Assembly (NCBI GenBank): GCA_032164245.1
Contig: JAVMKO010000036.1
Span: 62,001 to 126,000, forward strand
Direction: 5' to 3'
Origin: Sternotherus odoratus
Lineage: Eukaryota; Chordata; Testudines; Kinosternidae
DNA length: 64,000 bases
The notes under the pieces are model-generated. The model was not told the origin of the DNA. It searched no databases and saw nothing but the letters and a program-made list of their open reading frames with translations. Shown piece after piece: positions 1 to 14,100 of this stretch (its first letter is position 1; each line of letters begins with the position of its first letter). Both the position numbers and the translations under genes were made by a program.

Positions 1-735
1 TTGATAGCATCAGGGCACTACGCAACTGCTTAAACCTAGTTAAATATGTAGATGGCATCAGCGATATTTTGGAAGCTTCAAGCAGCAAAGGAGAAAAGTG
101 TTTAGATGCAGGAAGGAATTAGATTTTCACCTTTTTAATCAATAACCTGGCAGAGGACATAAAATCATCACTGACAAAGTTGGCAGATGAGATAAAAATT
201 GGGGCGTGGTAAATGATGGAGAGGACAGCTCACTGATTCAGAGTCTAGATCTAGATCACTCGGTAAACTGGGCGCAAGCAAAGGTGAATTTAAATATGGC
301 TGAGTGTAAAGATATGTATCTAGGCACCAAGAATTTAGGCCACGCATACATGATGGGGGGGATGCTGTCCTGGGAAGCAGGGATTCTGAGGGGTCATGGT
401 GAATAACTTTGAAGCAGTGACTTTGGGGGTCATGGTGAATAATCAGCTGAACATGAACTCATGCTGTGGCCAAAAAAGCTAAAGCTGGGATGCATAAAAA
501 GGGGAATCTCAAGTCGGAGTACAGTGGTTATTTTAGCTCTAAATCTGGCACTTGTGTGGCTCCTGTTGGAATACTGGGTTCAGTTCTAGTGCCCACAATT
601 CAAAAAGGGTGTTGATAAATTGGAGAGGATATTGACAGAAGAGCCACAGTGATTAAAGGATTAGAAAACATGCTTTATGGTGGTAGAATCAAGGAACTAA
701 ATCTAGTTAGTTTAACAAACAGAAAGTAAAAGGGT
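1..735 (+). mobile_element. CR1-type LINE relic (reverse transcriptase C-terminal part)
   Basis: Broken translation shows the tail of a CR1-group reverse transcriptase: a KLADEIKIG-like stretch before 210, then VNWAQAKVNLN and KDMYLGTKN within 206-406. These match the usual 'NKFN..KCKVLHLG' region. Several stops and indels show it is dead. A near relative lies at 27480-28360. Confidence 0.6.
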
Positions 736-1010
736 GTGTGATGAGGTTGACCTACTGCATTGGTTCAGCAGGAGTTAATCATATTTTGTGGGCCAGGAGG
801 CCACACCCCCTCATCTCTGCTGGGCAGGCTTCAGCTGGACCCTCACCGAAGGGATGTTGCACCGATCCTGACCATTAGGCTATTCTGCCCTAGGAGCCAG
901 GGCTGCTGTGATGGCTAGGGAGACTAGGCCAGTTGGGCTGCCCCAGATCTACTTCAGTTCCTCCACAACCTGATACCACCCTGACGGGGTGGACCTAGCC
1001 TGTGACAGGG
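736..1010. repeat. Unclassified insertion inside the CR1 relic
   Basis: This segment, GC-richer than its surroundings, separates the reverse transcriptase part (1-735) from the CR1 3' end (after about 1020). It includes GGGCCAGGAGGCCACACCCC. I see no clear terminal repeats and cannot assign it. Confidence 0.3.
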
Positions 1011-1020
1011 TGACTGAATC

Positions 1021-1362
1021 ACAGTTGATAATATCTTACATGAGGGACTCGTATCTTATAATGGGCTCTTCGGTCTAGCAGAGAAAGGTGTAACTTGATC
1101 CAATGACTAGAAATTGAAGCTAGACACGTTCAGACTGGAAATATGGCGTACATTTTGAATGGTGAGATAATTAACCATTAGAACCATTTACCAAGGGCTG
1201 AGGAGGATTCTCTCTCTCTGACCATTTTTAAATAAAAATTGGCATGTTTTTCTAAAAGCTTTGCTCTGGGAATTATTCTGGGCAAGGTCTGTGGCCTGTG
1301 TTATACAGGAGGTCAGACCAGATGATGGCAATAATCCATTCCGGCCTTGGAATCTATGAATC
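1021..1362 (+). mobile_element. CR1-type LINE 3' end
   Basis: It ends with GGTCAGACCAGATGATGGCA and then GGCCTTGGAATCTATGAATC, the usual 3' tail of this CR1 group in reptiles. It continues the relic that begins at base 1. Confidence 0.65.
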
Positions 1363-1435
1363 CCCTGAATCTGCTTCAGTTACTACATCCTGCTCCTTTG
1401 TGTGCCCACCCTCTGACTTTCACCCTCTCTTGCAG

Positions 1436-4400
1436 AGCCTGAGCCAGATCTTGGAGGTCTCTGAGGAACAGAAGATCGCTCTACCTAAAGAGACATTTAA
1501 AGCCACCTGCAGTGCTCTGCACAATGAGGTGAGGGGTGGTTTTGCTTGGATCCCTTGAGCTTAGGCACAGCAGATCTGAAGCATATCAACAATCACAATC
1601 AGCCTGGGGACCTTCTCATGCCTCACTCACTGATTTCTGCAGGCTCAAGAGTCAGCAGGCAGCGGTCTCATTTTCTTAGCTAATATCCAGCTCAGTTTGT
1701 AAAGCAATTTCACCATAAACTGAGGATCAGGGGGAGTCAGAGTTGTATAGTAAAAACTGTGACTGTGTCTTGATTACATCAGCTCTGCTGCTCCGAACAC
1801 TTTAGCTTCTCTTAGCCAATGTATTGGTCATTCTGCTTGATTCTTGCTCTGCATTCACTACCATCTACCTGGGGTTCAGACCTCGATTTGGACAAGTCGG
1901 AAGTGGAAGCTTAGAAATTAATTGAACATTTTCTTTTCAGTTGCTTCTGGTTAGTTTTTCTTTGACCATTTCCCTTCTTCCCACAGATCTCTTCTCAAGT
2001 TACGCAGCTCAGCACGGAAAATCGCAAAGGGCTGTTCCATTGTATACTTCTGCTAGGTAAGGGGAAGAGACTCTGAGTTACACAGCAGTTTCCTACTAAC
2101 TTCCTTCCCTTTGTAAGGAATGGGGAGAATAAGAGTTCTGTTGTCAGTGAGGATGTGATTTCTTCCCTTGCAGCCCGTTCTTCTCCTGACGATCTTCTAC
2201 TATTCCTGCACTCGCAGGTGGAGAGTGAGAATGTTCATGTGGCATCTTTCGATCTTCTCAGAGCTATGGCTGATGCTGACTGTAAGTAACACAGGAGCAA
2301 CTGTCCTCTTGGCCAACATCCAGAGCTAAAAGCATGAGCTACTCTACAGTGCGCTGGCACAACCATGTGTTGGGCTCCGGGCCAGCTGTGCACGCCAAAG
2401 AATCAGCGCAGCGGCATGTCTGGCTCATGCTATTCTTATCAGCTGTATTCAACATTGGTGGGCACGTTGGAAATGGAGAGGTGACTAACATCAGCAGGAC
2501 TCTGCAAAGCCTGGCATCATTAATGATAGTCTGTTTCTTTCCCTAGTGAAACTCCTTGCACCCCAGGAGCTGCTGGCACGACTCCTGGTGAGTAAACCAT
2601 GAGAACAGGTTTTCTGTGAAAGGTGAAGTGGGACAGTTAACTATAAACATCGGTTTTGTAGCTAGATACTTGTAGACTTAGGCTGAGGAATGTGTATGAT
2701 AGTCTCTCTCTCTCTCTGCCCTCTCCCGAGACACACTGTTCTGCATCCTCATCCTAGCTAGAATGCTTTCTTCTTCTTCAGGAACGCACTGCAGTAGAAG
2801 CAACAACTCTACTGTGTGGTCTCCACAATGAGAGAGTCTGAACTATTCCCTCCTTCAGGAACAAACTGGTATTGTGCTGACAAAACTTAGCCTGTTCTTT
2901 CTCTCTCTTTGACAGGTACTAGCCTCATCCCCTTATGAAAGAGAAGGATGCGGATATGCTGCCTTGCAGTTACTACAGGCCCTGCACCCAAATATACATG
3001 CAGCAGTGGGTGAGGTGTGGGTAGCAAAGATCCCATCTCTGCTGAAGTACATTGCAGGTAAAGTGCTAGGTAGGAGGAGTGAGGTCCATGGAGAATAGAA
3101 AGGAAGCCAGAAAGTTCAGCTTTGTATTGACGTGTGTTGTGCCATTCCTGTTGCAGTACATAGGAACAGTGGGGAATTGAAATTGGGCTTCTAAGCCCTC
3201 ACTTTTCTTTCATCTGGTTAACTTTGAACCGCTGGGGTAAATCCAAAGTTGAACCACTGAGGCCAATTCAATCAGGGCAGAATCAGTCCTGACAGGTTTT
3301 AGCTGAATGGAAATTTTACAGCAGTTTCCCCCACACCTTTGCTAGGTTATTGTTTGGGAAGGTGAATATGCATGAAGCTGGAGGTTAGTGAAATATTTTG
3401 GGGTTACATATTTAGTCTTATTTTGCAAACTGAATTTTTCTGAAAATTAAACACCATGTTTACTTTCAAGGGTGATTCCATTAAAAAACCCAGAGTTTTT
3501 CTTTCTGTAAGGAAACCTGAGCCATAAAAGCTAGGTTGGCCAAGTGGGTGCCCTGTGTAGAATCTAGGTATTATGGGCCAAAGAATGTCTTTCACCAATT
3601 TCACAGTGGTATGAATCTATTGACCTCCGTGGAAAAAACCCTTCAGTCAGTTTAGGCTGCGTCTACAGTAGGGGATTCTGCTAGCTGCGCTCCACTGATG
3701 TAGCTGTGCCAGTCTAGTCTCTGTGGAGTATGACAGATCCTAAGTGGAGCACAAACCACGGATGAACCTCGAACCCCACAATGTTCAAGTGGGTTTGATA
3801 TTCAACAAAAGATTTAAAAAACGAGCTGTATCTTCCCTAGGTGGTGTTGCTGTACAGAGTCCCCATTACTCCGTTGTGCCGACATTAAAGAAGGGTAGAT
3901 TAGAGCTGGACATTCAGGAACAGGGCCAGATTCTCCGCTGATGTAAATTTCATTGACTTCAGTGAAGCCACACTGATTTACTTCAAGTTAGGATCAAGTC
4001 CAGAATCTTTTCTTAGGCAAGAAAAGTTTGTATTCATATTAAACCCAGTCTTCTGATGTGCTGAACCGTTTGTGAGGGGCTAAGCACCCGCCGCTCCATT
4101 CAAGTCAATGGGAATTGAGAGGGCTCAGCATCTCACTCCTGGTGGGTTGACTGACCCTGAATAAAAATGCCAGCATGATACTTTCTGTTGGTCCATCAAA
4201 GAACGTTGGAGTAGGTCCCATTTAGCTTTGAAAGCCCAGGTGTGTTACAGCTTGGCAGGCCAGGAGTTTTAGAAGGACTGATTGCGAAGGAGCTACCTGG
4301 GAGGACTCTTTTTGCTAATCTAGGTGACATTATTGTTTTGCTTCCTGCTTTATAGAAAACACAGAGGATTCCCTGGACCATGCTGAGTGGGAGCACATGC

Positions 4401-7400
4401 TGCTTAAGGTACAGGATGGCTTTCAGCTGTATTATCACAGCCCTCCCTCCCCGCTCCAAACGTATCAGCTAGGGCCAAAATTAATGATAAATTATTCATT
4501 ATAAGCAAACCATTTCATTTGCAACTTTTGTTCAATGAAAAATGGCCTTTTTTATTTTCGTGGGACATTTTCAGATTTGTCCGGGGTTGTTTGTTTTTGG
4601 TTTGTTTTTTTGACAAAAAACAAAACAAAACAACCCCAAATCAAATAGAAAATGTTTATTTTTTTTAAACTGAAACTGAAGTTGATTTTGGGGAGGGGGG
4701 GGTTTCTTTGTTTTCATGTTTGAAAAAGGGGGTGGGGGGAAGGAGACAATCATAAAGTGAAAGGGGGGGAAAAGGCATGGGGAGGAGGGATAAAGGGAAG
4801 GAAAGATGGTAACACAGAATAGAATAATGGTCTTTTATTTTGAAAAGCAAAATATTTTTGTGTTTTTCACTTTTCATTTGTGTTGAAAAATCAAGAAAAG
4901 AAAAAAAATCCCACTTGTTTTGTGAAATGGACTTACTATTGTTCAACCAGCTCTAATTCTATATAACTCTGTATTACCACTGGGAACAATACAAATCTTA
5001 ACCAGAAAACCCGCATGGTAATGGTGCTAGTGCATCACATCTAAAAGATTCTTTTTTTCTATTTGCCACTCAAAAGAAAATTTGTTATGAAAACCCCAAA
5101 AGGCAAAGAGACAAGACAAGGTTTGGTGACTGTATCTCATGGAAAAGCCTTTGTGGTCAGAAAGAGCTCTTTATAGTCTCACGGGAATCCAGAAAAGGAA
5201 TATTTTTATGGCGAGTGCTGAAAATGAAAGGAAAGGACCTAGTGACAAATAAGCCCCAGAAGGTTTGGAGTTCCATTTGGGGTTGGATTACACTCTAGAA
5301 TTTCCCACTCCAGATCCAGCCTCATCTGCAATTCTTTGAGCTAAAAATCAAATAAGATTAGGTTCCCTTGTGAGGTTTCTGATATTTCCTGGCTGCTGTT
5401 TAGAATTTGGGCCTGAAACAGCAAAGTGCTGAGAGTGACTAACCTCTCGCTGACTTCACTGGGGATCAAAGTGTGACCCCAGGTCCTTGGGTGCCCACTG
5501 GAGGCCACAGGAGTGCATAGGATTACCAGGAGTGCCTGGATCTGATCTCTATGTGATCAAAGGATGTCATGTAAAGCCTTCACTGAATGCCGGTGCCACA
5601 CTAATCATCATCATCATCACTGCACAGAGACTGGATGGATAATATATAAGGCATTATGGTTGTATACTGACATTTATGCTTTTAAGGTCTGTGAGTTGGG
5701 GCTGGTCACCAGAAGGTGATAAACAAAGTTTCTTTCAAGCAGGAGATGCTTATCTGCCTGAATGGCTGTATGTAGACTGAGTAATTATCATAGTGGATGC
5801 TAATCAATAGAGCAAAATTCTAATCAAGTGATTGCAAAGTCTCCAGAGGAGTTTGATACAGGAAAAACAAACAGACAATAGTGGGTCCCCTGTTTACAAG
5901 TGAAGACAAGGGATGTTTGGAACTATATCTGGGGGTCCAGAGGTATCCTGCACCAGGTATCCTTCACCTATTGGACAAACTGCCAGCTGGCTTGTCTTAT
6001 GAATGGAGGGTGACACTTGGCCTGGGTTTTTCATGATGGGAGAGAGATTTGGGGGAACTATCCTTTAGGAGACGGGAATGTTTGATTATCTAAGTTTAAG
6101 CTCTAGATGTGTTTTGTATGTAACCATTTGTTTACATTAATTTTACTTGCTGCTTCTCAAATCTCTGATCTTTGTGAATTAAACTCTGCTTGTATTCACT
6201 ATATCTAAGTGAAATATAGTTGTATTCAGTGTAAACGTATCTAAGTGTGTTACCTGGAGTGGTGATGCTGAGGTGAAACTGGTAAGGTGGTGTGTAGCAA
6301 ACCTATGAATTCCGTGAGTGTCCAGTGGAACAGGGGCTGGACATTCGGGGGATGCACAGTGGGTTTGGTGGTTAGCGTGTACCGACTGCTTATCTGTAGA
6401 AGGACAGTGGAGCCTGGATGGGATGGGAAGGGTGTGCTTGTGTTTCCTGTGGCTTGGCAGGCACAGAGAAGGCTTCCTCATGCTAAGGGAAGGTGGTAGT
6501 GGGGTACCTCACAACCCTGGGCACCCTCAGGGGGTGTCATAAAGGGCCCTTAGCACTCCAGAGAAGTTTCCTAGTCCTTTGTAGTCTGGGGCCCTTGGTT
6601 CAACGTTTACTAGACCCATCCTCCACCCACTATAAAATCATTCCTCAATGGTCAGATTTCTTGGCTTCGTCTCATTCTCCAATTCACTGTCCATCTGGGT
6701 TTGGAAACTGAGAGGACTCATCGGGGAAAAGTTAAAGAACAGGCAGAGGAAGTCTGGGTTGTTGATGTTTATAGTTCTCTAGAGGGAAATAATCTTCCCA
6801 TGACACCTGAATATTGGAAAGTTTGCAACAGAGAACAAGGAAGCAAAAACAACCAAACAAACCCCACAACAACCCCCAAATTCTTGCAGTTAACCATCTG
6901 CTTTAACTCTTCTTTTACACTCAGTTCCTAAGAACATCACTGGGGACGATAGATGACAGTACCTGGAGCAGCCAGCTATGCACTGAGTTGAACCAGCAGA
7001 TGGTCAGCTATGCTGGCCCGTCCAAAGAGAAGGTTTGTTCTCTGTTAAGGCTTAGTTTCTAGTTCATTTCCCTTGAAATTCTGGTTGGAGGACTGCATAA
7101 GGCTTCCCTCAGTGCGTCATTCCTTTATATTTTATTTTGCATACAACATTGGTTTTTGCTTGTTCCCTGGTCTCTTCCCCTCCCCCCCTCCAGCCCTTCC
7201 CATATTTGCTTGGACAGGCTGCTTGTCTCTACTGCATTGTTGGTTCTCTGGCTGGGCTAGATGATGGGATTTTCTGCAGTCTGGGTGCTTGGACTTGGCT
7301 ATCCTGTTCCTTCCTGAGTGTTGCTGAGCTGGGCCTGTACTGACAGTCACGTTGTGTTACTGAGATCTAAGTGCTGGTCTCTTTCTTTCAGAGCTTCCTC

Positions 7401-10400
7401 TACAAGGCGCTTGGAACATCCTTAGCAGCTTGTGAGGACCTGGTCTATGTGAAATCACAGATAGATAAATTTCTGGAGACCACGGATTATATGAAAGCCC
7501 CCGAGGGACAGGTGAGGCCTCTGTCTGTCTCCCCACTTAACCAAGTAATCCCTGAATGCTCCCTGTGGGGCTCAGCTCTGACTTGGCCTGGGACAGAAGC
7601 CGTTTTCCTTCATATCCTCTTCATCGCTATTTCACTCAGCCCCTGCTCCCCATGTGTCTCAGGCCTGCTTGGCACTTTACACCACTTCAGGTGAAAGGAA
7701 TGGACTCGTGGGGTCTATCCGGCACCTGCTTAGATACTAACCAGTATTTTTCTTGGGTGACAGGGAGTGCTTTCCATCTTCCCATTTGCTGCCGAGAGCC
7801 ACTTGGACCTCATCTTGAACAGACTTGCGGAGTGTGGGGCTGCCATGAACAAGATTAAGGTTTCCAAATTCATCGGCCGCCTGATGGTAAAGGAGCCGGA
7901 GGGTTCTCCCAAACGTCCTCCCCCTCTAACGCAAGGGCAGCAGCCCCGTGGTAGTGTCTGCTCTGGTCAGCTAGCATTGTCCCCCAGCGTATGCGTTCTA
8001 CATGATGCCTGCAGTTAAGCAGAGAGGAGCTGGGGTTCTCTCAAATGATTTTTACCGTCTGATGTCTCATGGCTTGGGCGCCCCTCCCATACACAATGTG
8101 TGGGAATGACATCAGTTGCTTGCATGGAAAAGCATTGAAGGTATTTTTAGCTGTTTTTTAATCCAGGTTAGTAGCTAGAAGGAGGAGGTGTTGCAAGCAA
8201 CGTGTGGCTAAGCAACCTGCTTTAGGTCGGCCACCAGTGTTCTACAGATGACAATTATGGAGTCTCTGATTTAGAGCAGTGGTTCGCAACCTTTCCAGAT
8301 TAGCGTATCCCTTTCAGGAGTCTGATTTGTCTTGTTTACCCCAAATTTCACCTCACTTAAAAGCTACTTGCTTACAAAATCAGGCATAAACTTATAAAAA
8401 AAGTGTCATAGCACAGTATTACTGAAAAATTGCTTATTTTCTCATTTTTATCATATAATTATAAAATAAGTCAACTGGAATATAAATGTACTCACATTTC
8501 AGTGTGTAGTATATAGAGTAGTATAAAGTAGCCATTGTATGAAATTTTAGTTAGTAGATTTGCAAGTGCTTTCTTTGTAGTGTGCTGTAAAACTTGGCAA
8601 ATATCTAGATGAGTTAATATACCCCCTGGAAGACCTCTGCAGACCCTCAGGGTACACAGGTGCCCCTGGTTGAAAACCTCTGATCTAGCAGGAAACTAGG
8701 CCTCTGGGCTTCCATTGCTGGCTCTGCCATTTACTTACTGTGCAGCCTTAGGCAAGACATTTAGCGCCTGATCTTGTACCCGCCAGTGTCAATGACTAAA
8801 CTCACATGTACTTCCCTGCTGTAGGCTCAGCATTTTAGGCTCTCAGTCAGAGTAACCCAGTGGGAATGATGGAGATACTAATATCTCCCTACCTCACACC
8901 ATTATTATATTACTTAAATACTTTTTGCAAGTGGTTTGAGATCTTTGGCTGAAAAGAACTTTGCGAGTGCAAGCTGCTATTGCTTCTGTGAGCAATTCCT
9001 CGGTTAGCAGAGCATCAGAATTCCAAGGCAAAATGAATAAGAAGAACTTGTCTCTAGTGACATTTCCGATTGTCTAGGACTACCACTGTGGGAAAATAGG
9101 GAAGACTCGGAGAACCCTAATGCTGATATACAGCAGCGTGGCTGCCCAGGCTCCAAAAGAGCAGCTTCTCTCCCGGGTAGGGGCAGACATAACAGGGAAC
9201 ATGCTTCAACATTACAGAACCAGCTGTCAGGTAAGAGCTTTTGCATGATAAGTGTTAGGGCCATTACCCTGAAGTCAGAGCAGTGCCTCTGAGTTTGTAG
9301 AGAGAGGGCTTGTATTTTCTAAAACTCTCCTTTGAGCAATAATTTGTCACAACTCAAATTTAAAACTGGAATGGATGGAGTGTGAGCTGTCACATGTTGT
9401 ATCATTTTTTGTTGCTCTTCTTTGTATTTTTGCTAGGTTTTTTTATATTCTTCTGAAATTCTCTAGGACACAGCTACACAGTAATTCAAATGCAGCCACA
9501 CTCAGGGTATTCAGAATAACACACTAACTCCCCTAGGGGTATGTCTATATGACGAAATTAGGACGATTGTTTTGAAGTGGATTTTTGGAAACTGATTGTA
9601 TAAAGTCGAGTGCGTGCGTCCTCAATAAGCACGTTAAGTCGGCAGAGTTTGTCCACGGTACTGTGGCAAGCGTGGACATTCCAAGCGGTGCACTGTGGGT
9701 AGCTATCCCACAGTTCCCTCAGTCCCTGCCAGATGCCATTCCGAGCAGTGCACTGTGGGTAGCTATCAAGTCCCCGCCAGCCACCATAGCTGCAACTCTG
9801 CCATCCCGAGCTCCCATCCTGAGCTCCTGGAATCTAGCAGCAGATTGTACAATAGGCCTGGAAGCTGCCCTCGTCAGATGTATGACTTTTAACCGTCCTC
9901 AGAGGGGCACTGCAATGTTGTTTTGCTCGCTCCACCGCTTCTGCTGCAACTCTGCCATCCTGATCTCCAGGACGTTAATAAGCTACATGGTGCCCCTCCC
10001 TCCATGAAAGCAATGGCAACCAATCATTTCACGCCCTTTTCCAGGAAATGCCCAAATGCCCGCGCTGACCCGGACAGTCAGGAATAAATTTGGAGTGGGT
10101 AAATCTACTGGGGGGAGGGGGGGGGAGGCTGCTGTGATGCAAGTAGCCAATGCAATCATGGGTATGTGTATCTAGCTCTCTTTTGCTACCCAAGAGAGAA
10201 TAGTGCCAGCTTGTATTTAGTTTATTTGCTGTCACCCTGTTTCTTGGACTCACTACTTCTCTTACCTCTTCTCTGTCTTCTTGTTTGTCTGTGTGCTCAT
10301 TATTTCTGTTCCCGAGGTTTCTGACTGCTGGTACTGACTCTCCTCTCAGGGCAGCCTCTCCAGGTCACTTTGCCATTCAATTCTGCCCTGTCTCACTGAG

Positions 10401-11139
10401 ACTCTCATTTAGGCATTGTCAAAAAAGTTGATCACAGTTGAACCAAACTGATATCTTCCAGTAGTTGACAAATGCAAATATTACATAGGCTGGCCCCTTA
10501 TATTGACCTCTGCAAACACCCCCTCTGGATCCATTTCCTGCCTTATGGAAGATTTAACAATAGTGATTTCTCTCTGCTCCATATTCACCAGCCAGGACGT
10601 TTTGAGGGTGTGTGGTATGTGGGACTATGTACATTGCTAATAGCTGTTCTGCATTTTGTTTTTCAGGTGCTGGGCAGAACTATTAAAAACAAGGTAAATT
10701 CTAAATAATCTGCCCTCAGCTCTTGCATTTTCCATACACAAGTTGCTTGTTTAAATTGCACAGAGCTTGATTTCCTTGCTACGTCAAGCAGGAGTCCTGG
10801 CTGCTCTGGTGTAAGTGGACCTGAATGTATTCGATGAACCTGGGTTTTCTCTTCTTCTGAGGTGCGTGCAGAGGCGGGGTCCTCTGCCTTCTGGGGTCTG
10901 CAGACACCTCTCTTCTCCTGAGGCTAGATTTAATTCCTAATCTTTATTTTCTGGACTCCGGTTCTTCTCTCAGTTTCTCATCCACATCCTCTTGTTTCTC
11001 CTTCTGGATTATGTAGGACATGGACCTAAAATTAACCCTCATCCAGTGTGTCACAGAGATTAGCTGTGCCATTTTGGAGACCGGAGACTCCCAGGGGTTC
11101 GAATACTCTTATAAACAGGAGCTCCTTGGCTACATGCTG
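1436..11139 (+). CDS. MROH-like gene, exon block 1 (12 exons)
   Basis: Exons by splice signals: 1436-1528, 1987-2056, 2174-2281, 2547-2587, 2916-3057, 4356-4408, 6925-7032, 7392-7511, 7764-7886, 9078-9230, 10667-10693 and 11017-11139. The first visible exon starts in phase 0 with SLSQILEVSEE, so at least one more coding exon lies upstream. Exon 9078-9230 begins after TCTAG with DYHCGKIG and ends YRTSCQ; it joins two phase-0 exons and fits the family at that point. Exon 10667-10693 is a 9-codon micro-exon (VLGRTIKNK) between the CQ and DMDLKL exons. Both are easy for gene finders to miss. Introns range from about 0.1 to 2.5 kb, the longest (4409-6924) holding T-rich and LTR-like sequence. Confidence 0.85.
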
Positions 11140-14100
11140 GTGAGTGATTAGGAGCTTTGAGGACTGAAGTACACAGGATTGTGTTGTAATGTAATGAGAC
11201 TGGTTTTCCAGGTAGATGTTGTTTTATCCATTGGCTGTGACTGTGCTACTGCAGTCTCATGAGCTACGTGCATGGCATCCAGAATGCTGCGTCCCCTCTG
11301 AACTTGGCAGGGATGCTGACATCTTGTGGGCTGGAACTGGGAGGATTGGCTTGTGTCTGGTGAGTTCTCTTTCTGTCCTCTGTAGAGTGCGCAGGTGGCC
11401 TTACGGTCCATATCTGAGGCAGAGAGCCTGCTGAGCACGGAGTCTGTTTATTACAGGGCTGGCATCTGGCCCTGTTTCAGGGTGTGGGAGGAAGGCCTCT
11501 CTGCCTTTCAAATCCATTTCCCGTTGTTTATGTCCCTATTCATGCATTTCAGGACTTCATTAAAGAGGAACCTCTGGATTCCCTGGCATCTCCAGTTCGC
11601 TACAAGGCTATTCTTGCCATTGGCCATCTGAGGTAGGCTATTTTCTGCCCTATTTCCTGGCACTGTGGTGTTCATCTTATTGGCTCATTCATGAGTATCC
11701 GGTTGGGAGCAGTCTGATGCCTGCAGGGTTTGGCTCACAAGCTGCTCCCCAGCAGAAGTTTAGTTCTTGAGGGTTTGAATGTGTCCGTTTGGAGGTTTGT
11801 GCTTGAAAGACACAAGATTGGAGGTTGTGGGGCATGCAGGACAATGGAGGAGAGTTCAGATGGGGAGCGAGGTGTCTGGCGAGCTGGCAGGGGGAAGGAA
11901 GCTTGTGGGTTTCTCTAAAAACAGGACTTGAAGCTTTAGCTTGACTTCTAGATGAGCCAATACTTAATAGAGATGCAAAGAGGGGCTCGGCTCCAAAGTC
12001 AAGGGCTGTTTGCATGTGAGGTTCGAGATTCGGACAATCTCTAGTCATTGGACTCATGTCTTTTCCTTGGAGGTGGTGCTGAGTCTAATGCTGGACTTTT
12101 CTCTCTCTCTTTCTTCTGCCAGCAAACTGAAACCATCTTTGAGCTTTAAGGAAAACAGTGAGCTCCTCGATCTCTGTTTCAGTAGTTTATTTCCCCTTCC
12201 TCCCTTGGAGAGGATGAAAGAGCAAGGCAAGACACCAAATGATGCTCTGCATGTACAGGTACGTGACAACAATTCTCCTCTGGCACCATCTACTGTATTT
12301 CTGCTCAGCAGGCGCTGGGTGATGGCAGTCACACATGGCCTCCCTGGCAAGGTCATGGGTAGCTTTCCCTGCTCCACCCCTAAGAAATTATGTGTGCTGA
12401 GCCTCACTCCTTCTCTTCTGGTTTCAGTCACTGTACGTGTCGTCCTTGGAAGCCCTTGGCAAGCTAATGGAGACATTGCTGGAGGAAGAACCAACCGCAG
12501 ACTGGTTCCAGGAAATGTTTCAAGTGAGTGGACCATTGAACCATGGTGGAGATTGTTTCTTGTGTTACAGCAGGGAAGAGTCGGAGATTTAGGGGGTCAA
12601 GCTTCCGTTGTGGAGGTATTTTCCACAATGGAGTGAATTTTAGGGAGGAAGCACCAAATTCTTGGATTTCCCATTGAAATTCACAGAAGCTCTGCCATTT
12701 TATGTCAGGGCTGGGTTTGGACCAAGTTCTTACAATGTAGTTGACACTATTTGGACCGACAAGAAAATCACCACGGCGGTAGCTAAATCCAAGAGAACCA
12801 GTTGAAACTGATCACTTCTTCTAAGAGGAATTCATTAATGTTGAGTTAAGCCCTGTGTATGGAAACCATTCAGAGGAGACTTCCTGTTCCTCAGACATGA
12901 ACGGAATATCTTGAAGAGCTGAGGGGCGGGGAGTTTGATGCACCTTCATTATGAAAATGAAGTTATGAAAGGAGCTGGGCTGGGGGACTTCTCTGCTCTT
13001 CTTCAAATTAATACAAAGAAATGCTCCTCTCTGTCATTTTGCCACTCCACGTGGGAGAAGTTGCCCAGGAAACAGAACACAACAGCAGACATCAAACAGC
13101 ATGCAATGTGCTAGACAGCTCCCAGCGGACATCACATACACTGGCCCAGATGCCTCTCTCATGTAACTCCTTTGTCTTCAATCACGAGAGGTGAATCTGG
13201 TCCCTGGGACTTGTATACCTAAGGGGCTCTTCCGTTAGACATGTAATTCCTTTGCTACATGGAGCTCAGATGCTTTGGAGAGGGATTTTAGTGACAGTTA
13301 AACCTGTTTAAGAGGAACTTTTGGGAGGGATTTCCTGTTACTAACTCTGTCCATTCCCCTGCTCTGCCAACAGCTACTACAGACATGGATCCGTTCAGAG
13401 AAGGTGTGGGAGAGAGAAAGGGCCTTTCAGGCCAGCATCCAGATGCTGACTGCCTTTCGAGAGACAGTTAATAGCTCAGTGAGTATAGCCTTACTCTGCC
13501 TTAACCTGACTTCCCTGCTTGGATCAGATCGGACACTCAATGCAAATGCATGTAAAACTCTTCCAGGGCAGGGCCGGGATCTCCGGGTGAGTAAGATCCC
13601 TCTGCTGCCGTAAAAGATAGATTTACAAACAATGCTGTGACCATACTCTGGGCAGACTGCAGGAAGTAGAGGGCAGACAATCCCCTAAACTGATGGCTTA
13701 TTCTATAATTAGAATCACCAAGTCAACAACAAAAGAGCTTCTGCCCTAAATGTCAAACACGGTCCCCTTTTGGCTTTCCAGACCTTGGATCCCATCTAAA
13801 CAGCCAAGTCTAATATAGTGAGGGGTTACTGAAAACCTGATTCACCATATGGGAGATTCACTGATCATAAAGGGCCAGATGCTTATCCCCAGGTCAATGT
13901 GAATCTCAGGTCTTTTCCAAATACCAGGCTGTCAGCCAATCCTGAATAACTACATCTAAGATTTATTGTTAAAAGAAAGAAGAGAGTTACAAGATCAACA
14001 TCCATACAAGTGACTTTCAATGTTCGTGGTCCAGGATCACAACAGTGATGGAACAAACTGCTGGCTTGTAAAAGTCTCTCTGGAATCATCCCAAAATATC

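Noticed and set aside
2782..2840. Extra MROH exon after CTTCTTCAG
   Set aside because: It reads ERTAVEATTLL but meets a stop within 20 codons and has no GT donor. Joining 2587 to 2916 keeps the phase and the family sequence.
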